This document shows, one piece after another, positions 59,555 to 64,000 of a DNA stretch of 64,000 nt. The notes under the pieces were generated by a model. The model was not told the DNA's origin. It saw only the letters and a program-made list of their open reading frames with translations, and did not search any database. The stretch covers positions 7,293,660 through 7,357,659 of the forward strand of contig OY764903.1 of NCBI GenBank assembly GCA_963668605.1. Direction: 5' to 3'. The translations under genes were made by a program, and so were the position numbers. Source of the DNA: G963668605 sp963668605. GTDB lineage: Bacteria; Acidobacteriota; Terriglobia; Bryobacterales; Bryobacteraceae. Each line of letters opens with the position of its first letter. The first letter of the stretch is position 1.

Positions 59555-60652
59555 ATGAATATACTAGTTCCCAATCTCGGTTCTACATCGCTGAAGTACC
59601 AGACTCTCGAAATGCCGGCGGAACGCGTTCTGGCCAAGGGGCGCTTCGAGCGGGTTACGGACTATCGCGAGGCGATCGCGAAGATACAGGTCGACGGCAC
59701 GCACGTTGATGCGGTGGCGTTCAAGGCCGTCTTCGCCGGGCCGCAGTACTGCGGCACATTTGTGGTCGACGACGCGCTGATGGCGGCGCAGGAGCAGTTT
59801 CTCCCCGTGGCTCCGGCACACAACGCGATCTATTTGACGGGCATGCGCGCTTTTCAGGAGGCGTTGCCGGGCGTGCCCCTGGTGGCCGCGTTCGAGCCGG
59901 AATTTCACCGAACGATGCCGGAGTATGCCATGCGCTATGGCGTGCCCGCTGATTGGCGCGAGGAGGGCGGCGTGCGGCGCTACGGCTATCATGGCGCGTC
60001 GCACTGGTATGTGAGCGAGCGCGTGCCGGCGCTGCTGGCGCGTCCGGCGAAGGGTTTGCGCCTGGTGAGTTGCCACCTCGGCGGCAGTTCGTCGATGTGC
60101 GCGATCCGCGACGGCGAGTCGATCGATACGACGATGGGCTTCTCGCCGCAGTCCGGATTGGAGAACGCCACGCGGCACGGCGAACTCGACGTCTTCGCCG
60201 TGCTTTACATGATGGAGCGCAAGGGCTGGGATACGGCCGAGGTGCGGCGGCAGCTTTCACGCACGGGCGGACTGGCAGGGCTTTCCGGAGTGGCCGGCGG
60301 CGACGTACGCGATCTGGAAGCGGCGGCCGAGGGCGGCAACGCCGATGCGGCGCTCGCACTCGAAGTTTTCATTTATCAGGTGAAGAAGACCATCGGTGCG
60401 TATGCCGCGGTGATGGGCGGTCTCGACGCGATCGCTTTTACCGGAGGCATCGGCGAGAATTCCGCGCGCCTGCGGCGGGAGTGCTGCCGGGGACTCGAGT
60501 TTCTCGGTGTGCGTCTGGACGCGCAGGCGAACGAATCGGGTACGGGCGATCGAGTGGTCTCGGCGCAAGATTCGGCGGTCACGGTAGTTGCGATCGCGAC
60601 GAATGAAGAACTGATTGTCGCGCGGCGCGCGTATCGCTGCTTAGTGGGCTAG
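59555..60652 (+). CDS. Acetate/propionate-type kinase
   Basis: A 365-residue member of the acetate kinase family, slightly shorter than typical (about 400). It starts LVPNLGSTSLKYQTLEM, has RYGYHGASHWYVSE with the catalytic-type Arg/His, SCHLGGSSSMCAIRDG, TTMGFSPQSGLENATR and AFTGGIGENSARLR. It converts acyl phosphate and ADP to acyl-CoA precursor acid and ATP. Together with deoC and GRE chemistry it could serve acetaldehyde/propionate metabolism, but it is far from those genes. Confidence 0.88.
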   Translation: MNILVPNLGSTSLKYQTLEMPAERVLAKGRFERVTDYREAIAKIQVDGTHVDAVAFKAVFAGPQYCGTFVVDDALMAAQEQFLPVAPAHNAIYLTGMRAFQEALPGVPLVAAFEPEFHRTMPEYAMRYGVPADWREEGGVRRYGYHGASHWYVSERVPALLARPAKGLRLVSCHLGGSSSMCAIRDGESIDTTMGFSPQSGLENATRHGELDVFAVLYMMERKGWDTAEVRRQLSRTGGLAGLSGVAGGDVRDLEAAAEGGNADAALALEVFIYQVKKTIGAYAAVMGGLDAIAFTGGIGENSARLRRECCRGLEFLGVRLDAQANESGTGDRVVSAQDSAVTVVAIATNEELIVARRAYRCLVG

Positions 60653-60719
60653 CGGCTGGGCGCTACAAAATCTTGGGCTTTTCGAATCAGTATGGCACCC
60701 GCCCCGAAGGATCGGGCAA

Positions 60720-61025
60720 CTACGAAGTTCGCTGGTGCAAGAATGCCGGAATGTCGCGAGAGCCGCGCGTTACCGCCACTATTTCCGCCTGCAAGTGCCC
60801 GGCTCGGTAAATGACGAGGTAGGAGCCGACTGGCCAGAACAAAACCGGATATGCGGTGAGGTCTTCACGTTTGTGACCCATGCCCGGATTGTGCCCCAGT
60901 GTCTCGAAAGCATCAAAGAGCCTTCCTATCCAGCGGTCGGCGGCAACAATACTGTCAGCAGCAATGTACTCCCAGATGTCGTCAAGGTCGAGCGCGGCGT
61001 CGGAGCCGAGAACGTAGCTGCTCAT
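60720..61025 (-). CDS. parE: ParE/RelE-family toxin
   Basis: A 101-residue toxin. The sequence shows ALDLDDIWEYIAADSIVAA, GRLFDAFETLGHNPGMGHKR and LVIYRAGHLQAEIVAVTRGSRD, all typical of ParE-like type II toxins. The ATG overlaps the stop of the antitoxin gene (ATGA), antitoxin first as usual. Confidence 0.88.
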   Translation of the reverse strand: MSSYVLGSDAALDLDDIWEYIAADSIVAADRWIGRLFDAFETLGHNPGMGHKREDLTAYPVLFWPVGSYLVIYRAGHLQAEIVAVTRGSRDIPAFLHQRTS

Positions 61026-61288
61026 GTCCGTTTTTTTCGGCGTTCTTCGGACTTACGCTGGAGCCGGGAACGGGCCTCGTCCGGGGCTACTTGCTCGCCA
61101 CGGTCGAGCGCGGCCAAGCGCCGGCCAAGCTCTTTGTTGAACTCGCCCAATTGGGCAACGCGAGCCTGCTCGTGATCTTCCAAAAGACGGAGGGCTTCCC
61201 TGACGACTTCGCTAGCGGAGTTGTAGCGGCCAGCCTGAACCTTGTTGCTGACGAACTTCTCCAGTTCGGGGGTGAGCGAAACGTTCAT
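61022..61288 (-). CDS. parD: ParD-family antitoxin
   Basis: An 88-residue ribbon-helix-helix antitoxin (MNVSLTPELEKFVSNKV, YNSASEVVREALRLLEDHE) with a charged C-terminal tail that binds the toxin. Start at 61288, with AAGGAG eight bases before the ATG; the longer frame lacks a ribosome binding site. It would also repress its own promoter; a TGTCA-N5-TGACA dyad lies upstream. Confidence 0.9.
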   Translation of the reverse strand: MNVSLTPELEKFVSNKVQAGRYNSASEVVREALRLLEDHEQARVAQLGEFNKELGRRLAALDRGEQVAPDEARSRLQRKSEERRKKRT

Positions 61289-61342
61289 AAACAGGCTCCT
61301 TGGGAATGCTATTGCCTGCAAGGTAGCATTTATAACAGACTT

Positions 61343-61357
61343 TGTCAATGTGTGACA
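61343..61357. promoter_or_regulatory. Dyad before the parDE operon
   Basis: TGTCA-ATGTG-TGACA, a 5+5 inverted repeat 55 bases upstream of the parD ATG. Candidate ParD operator; the neighbouring TATAAA (minus strand) could be the -10. Confidence 0.4.
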
Positions 61358-61519
61358 TCGAAACGCGTCCTCGATTTGTTTGCCGCCGCGGCGAAGCGGC
61401 TGGCCGCCACTTTGCTTTTTTGCTAACTCCCTTGTAACCTAACAATTTGCCGGTGCGCCTTGTCGACTGGAGAATGTGTACAGAGTCGACACGCGGGTGT
61501 GCCGGCCTCATGGGGCTGA

Positions 61520-62113
61520 ATGCTCGTAGAATTCGACCTGATACAACGTGCCCGGGAAGGTGACGATGCCGCGTATAACCAGGTCGTTCAGGCCTATCGG
61601 AAACGGATTCTGGGAACGATCGCGAGGCTTATCGGCCGACCTGAAGATGTGGAAGACGTTGGGCAGGAAGTCTTTGTGCGGCTCTATTTTTCCCTGGATC
61701 AACTGCGCTCGCCCGAGGTCTTTGAACCCTGGCTGCACCGGTTGACAGTGAACGCGGCGTATGATTATATGCGTAAGCAGCGGCGGCGGCACGAATCCAG
61801 GATGGCGGATTTGTCGGAGCAGCAAGTGCTTATGGCCGACGCCGTGGCCGGGACGCTACGCGGCGATGAGCAACGCAGGCGCGAGAACGTCCGAGAGCAG
61901 GTGCAATCGCTGCTCCAGGGCGTACCGGAACACGACCGGATCCTGCTGCTGATGAAGGAAGTGGAAGGGTTGTCTTTGAAGGAACTGGAAAAAATCTTCG
62001 GAGTCAACGAGAACGCAATCAAGGTACGGCTGTTCCGCGCCCGGCAGCGGGTGTTGAAGGCTTACCATGCAGCGCAGCTGGATACGGCTGCCAGGAATGC
62101 GAAGAAGGAGTAG
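61520..62113 (+). CDS. ECF RNA polymerase sigma factor
   Basis: A 197-residue RpoE-type sigma factor. Region 2 has YRKRILGTIARLIGRPEDVEDVGQEVFVRLY, region 4 has LLLMKEVEGLSLKELEKIFG and NENAIKVRLFRARQRVL. It directs polymerase to its own promoters. It is followed after 4 bases by a membrane protein and then a periplasmic-type protein, which may be its anti-sigma partner and sensor. Confidence 0.94.
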   Translation: MLVEFDLIQRAREGDDAAYNQVVQAYRKRILGTIARLIGRPEDVEDVGQEVFVRLYFSLDQLRSPEVFEPWLHRLTVNAAYDYMRKQRRRHESRMADLSEQQVLMADAVAGTLRGDEQRRRENVREQVQSLLQGVPEHDRILLLMKEVEGLSLKELEKIFGVNENAIKVRLFRARQRVLKAYHAAQLDTAARNAKKE

Positions 62114-62117
62114 GCTT

Positions 62118-62462
62118 ATGCAACGATGGGACGGGCAAGAGAACGAGCGGCAGTTAGATGCGCTCTTCCAGGCGTACCGGGAAGCGACGCCGGACCCGGA
62201 ATCCGGGGCGGCATTCATGCCGGGGATCTGGAAGCGGATCGAGGCGCGTCGCAGGTTTGCCAACCGGCTGGCCAAGGGCTTTGTGACCCTCGCGGCCGCC
62301 CTGTCGCTGTTGCTGGCCGCTTTCCTGTTCGATCCACGAATTCAGAACGCGCAGGTCTATACGGCGACCTACCTCGACGTGCTGGATGACGACCACGGCA
62401 TTGAGAGAGTCGCCTATGCGGAGGCTCGCCCCGATCTGGCGGCGGAGTCGACAGTGCAATGA
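62118..62462 (+). CDS. Single-pass membrane protein, putative anti-sigma partner
   Basis: A 114-residue protein with a cytoplasmic N-terminal part (about 1-50, GQENERQLDALFQAYREATP), one transmembrane helix (about 54-73) and a short periplasmic tail. No zinc-binding anti-sigma motif is seen. The position right after the ECF sigma gene suggests an anti-sigma role. Start: GAAGGAG before the ATG; the stop overlaps the next gene (ATGA). Confidence 0.78.
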   Translation: MQRWDGQENERQLDALFQAYREATPDPESGAAFMPGIWKRIEARRRFANRLAKGFVTLAAALSLLLAAFLFDPRIQNAQVYTATYLDVLDDDHGIERVAYAEARPDLAAESTVQ

Positions 62463-62866
62463 GAAAATCGAACGCGGTTCTAGCTTTCTATTTTGTGTTG
62501 GTGTTTCTGTGCGGCGGCGTCGTTGGCGCGCTGGCCTTCCGGTTGTACTCAGCCCATACGGTGATCGGCAAGGGTGGGCACAAATCCCCGGAGGAGTATC
62601 GCAGGCGCTATGTCGACGAGATGAAGAAGCGCCTGAAACTCGACGACGGGCAATTGCAGAAACTGAACACCGTGCTCGACCAGACCGGCGAGAAATACCG
62701 CGCTTCGCGCGAAAAGCAAAAGCCGGAGATGGATGCAATTCAAAGCGAGCAAACGCACCAGATCGACGAGTTTCTCAACGAGGACCAAAAGAAGGAATAC
62801 GGGAAAATGCGGGAGGAACGCGAAAAGCGCATGCAACAGACCCGGAGGGGCGCTCCGGGCCGTTGA
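62459..62866 (+). CDS. Periplasmic Spy/CpxP-like helical protein
   Basis: A 135-residue protein: N-terminal membrane anchor (residues 8-28), then a Lys/Glu/Arg-rich helical region with RRRYVDEMKKRLKLDDGQLQ and LNEDQKKEYGKMREEREKRM, the repeat arrangement of LTXXQ-type Spy/CpxP proteins. It may act as an envelope-stress sensor for the ECF system. Start overlaps the previous stop. Confidence 0.75.
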   Translation: MRKSNAVLAFYFVLVFLCGGVVGALAFRLYSAHTVIGKGGHKSPEEYRRRYVDEMKKRLKLDDGQLQKLNTVLDQTGEKYRASREKQKPEMDAIQSEQTHQIDEFLNEDQKKEYGKMREEREKRMQQTRRGAPGR

Positions 62867-62878
62867 TGGCAGGGTTAG

Positions 62879-63112
62879 CTAGTTGTTTCTCGCGGCTTTC
62901 TGGGCTTCGCGAATTTTCTGATACTTCTTCTGGAAACGGTCCACGCGGCCTTCCGTATCGATGAGCTTCTGCTTGCCCGTAAAGAACGGGTGGCAGCTCG
63001 AACAGATTTCCACGCGGATGTCGCCCTTATGCGAAGAGCGCGTCACGAATGCGTGACCGCAAGCGCACTTCACATTTACTTCTTCGTATGCGGGATGAAT
63101 CCCAGCCTTCAT
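62879..63112 (-). CDS. rpmE: 50S ribosomal protein L31 (type A, zinc-binding)
   Basis: A 77-residue ribosomal protein with the L31 pattern: MKAGIHPAYEEVNVKCACGH, ICSSCHPFFTGKQKLID. The CxC and CxxC pairs form the zinc ribbon of the C+ type. GAAAGGAA stands before the ATG and TATACT (minus strand, 63150-63145) may be the -10. It is convergent with the Spy-like gene, 12 bases apart. Confidence 0.97.
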   Translation of the reverse strand: MKAGIHPAYEEVNVKCACGHAFVTRSSHKGDIRVEICSSCHPFFTGKQKLIDTEGRVDRFQKKYQKIREAQKAARNN

Positions 63113-63252
63113 TGCCGGTTCCTTTCACGTCAAAACTAAGAGTAAGTATAGCAAGTTGCGAGCCGAAACGTGGGAGCGTCCGGACTGAAGGATTTCGAGC
63201 GACTGGACGATAAGCATCTCGGGTCGATATAGTCGACATGGAGGCGTGATAA

Positions 63253-64000
63253 TTGCTTTCGCGAAACGCTGTCTGGATCGGTGGCGTCGTGGCCGTGGCG
63301 CTGGCCGCCTATGCGATCCATTTCCGTTCCGGGCAAGTGAAGCAGCGGAGCGCATCGCCGGTCGCCGTGGTCACGGAGTCGCTTGGCGACTCTGTGTTTT
63401 TCGATGGAACGCGGCAACAACGGCTGGTCTACCCTTACTCGATCGTACGGGGTGGTGTCTTCTCTCCCAGCGAGTTCCTGCGTGCGGCAGCGATGGATCC
63501 GCTTGTGAAATCCCATTACAGCGGCGTCGACGCTTCCCGCCTGCGCCTCACCCGGCTCTTGCAGCCCACCGAAGCTTACGTCTCCTATCGCCTGCACGAG
63601 CGTATCTATTGGACGTCGAAGCCCGTGCGGTTGCTCTCCGGAGAGCGGCTCCTGACCGACGGCAAGAACCTGCTGCGGGCGCGCTGCGGCAACCGCATCG
63701 CAACGACGCCGCAGCACCCGCAGATCGTGACAGCCGAACCGATGGAGTCTGAATTCAATACGCCGGTCGACGTTCTGCCGCCGCTCGTCGCCATAGCGCT
63801 GAATCCGGATTGGCCTCGCGATTTGAGTTACCCGGGGCGTCCCGACCTTGGCGTGCTGCCGCCGGCGTTCTTTCCGCCCGGGTTGATGACTGCCCCGACC
63901 GGACCTTCGCTCTTTGGCATTCCTTTTTCCGTACCGTTCGGCGGCGGGTCCGGCCGGGGTCCTGGCGTGACCCCGACTCCCGGCATTGAACCCGGTCCTG
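63253..64000 (+). CDS. Secreted Pro/Gly-rich protein, 3' truncated by window end
   Basis: An open frame of 249 codons without stop up to the window edge, starting with TTG at 63253 behind GGAGG at 63240-63244. The N-terminus is a membrane anchor or signal (SRNAVWIGGVVAVALAAYAI). A mixed domain follows (VSYRLHERIYWTSKPVRLLS, SGERLLTDGKNLLRARCGNR), then a Pro-rich region from about residue 170 and a final Gly/Pro stretch (PFGGGSGRGPGVTPTPG). No family recognised; the end is outside the window. Confidence 0.72.
   Translation, partial: MLSRNAVWIGGVVAVALAAYAIHFRSGQVKQRSASPVAVVTESLGDSVFFDGTRQQRLVYPYSIVRGGVFSPSEFLRAAAMDPLVKSHYSGVDASRLRLTRLLQPTEAYVSYRLHERIYWTSKPVRLLSGERLLTDGKNLLRARCGNRIATTPQHPQIVTAEPMESEFNTPVDVLPPLVAIALNPDWPRDLSYPGRPDLGVLPPAFFPPGLMTAPTGPSLFGIPFSVPFGGGSGRGPGVTPTPGIEPGP

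Noticed and set aside
61330..61348. TTGACA and TATAAA on the minus strand as a parDE promoter
   Set aside because: Only 8 bases separate the boxes; the TATAAA may work with a weaker -35 further upstream.

Overview
The window reads as a chromosomal segment of a GC-rich, glycan-degrading bacterium, most likely an acidobacterium of the Solibacter/Bryobacter type. The clues are very long TonB-dependent receptors with an N-terminal carboxypeptidase-regulatory-like domain, eight twin-arginine (Tat) signalled sulfatases plus one sulfatase remnant, a DUF1080 protein, and many ATGA stop/start overlaps. The lineage is inferred from gene content, not from a marker phylogeny. I see no tRNA, rRNA, CRISPR array, prophage or insertion sequence.

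Left part, 1-6.9 kb. A minus-strand operon encodes a beta-propeller protein, two sulfatases (one with HEAT repeats), a GH5-like hydrolase and a further sulfatase that runs off the window. A DUF1080 lectin/hydrolase gene is divergent to it.

Centre of interest, 7.1-25.6 kb. One minus-strand series of genes, with gaps of 1-118 bases, reads: TonB receptor, sulfatase C-terminal remnant, glycyl radical enzyme (GRE), two sulfatases, second TonB receptor, second GRE, GRE activase. Both GREs keep the C-terminal glycyl-radical motif and an active-site Cys, in an unusual GCNEL context, but begin with a Tat-type signal peptide; the activase has none. Divergent to this unit lie a GntR/HutC regulator, deoxyribose-phosphate aldolase (deoC) and a sugar isomerase-like gene. 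The two divergent promoters each have a similar TGGCTA-NN-CCA palindrome just after the -10 box. I read this as a regulated locus for uptake, desulfation and radical-based cleavage or dehydration of a sulfated carbohydrate. This is the best candidate for an undescribed system.

25.6-38.3 kb. A membrane-bound spermidine-synthase-like protein and an SDR dehydrogenase are followed by a bacterial alpha-2-macroglobulin cluster: YfaT/DUF1175 protein, 1544-residue macroglobulin with intact thioester, small membrane protein, macrodomain. Convergent to these lie a transpeptidase-type penicillin-binding protein and a SpoIID domain fused to an HExxH metallopeptidase. A double GH43-like protein follows.

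38.3-55.6 kb. A 402-base spacer carries a dispersed inverted repeat. Then come three sulfatases, a Rid/chorismatase-like protein, and an L-sugar and nucleotide-sugar region: rhamnose mutarotase, LacI regulator, cupin, ManC, bifunctional fucokinase/guanylyltransferase, GDP-mannose 3,5-epimerase-like protein, and a divergent zinc alcohol dehydrogenase, Tat-signalled Gfo/Idh/MocA oxidoreductase and Tat-signalled isomerase-like protein. Two nearly identical TAACGTTA boxes, in front of the mutarotase and in front of the epimerase/dehydrogenase pair, suggest a LacI regulon.

55.6-64 kb. MntA/HepT toxin-antitoxin pair, an unusual GNAT-like protein and a normal GNAT, a sugar/DMT-type transporter divergent to an acetate/propionate-type kinase, a ParDE pair, an ECF sigma factor with two membrane/periplasmic partners, ribosomal protein L31, and a 3'-truncated secreted-type protein at the window edge.
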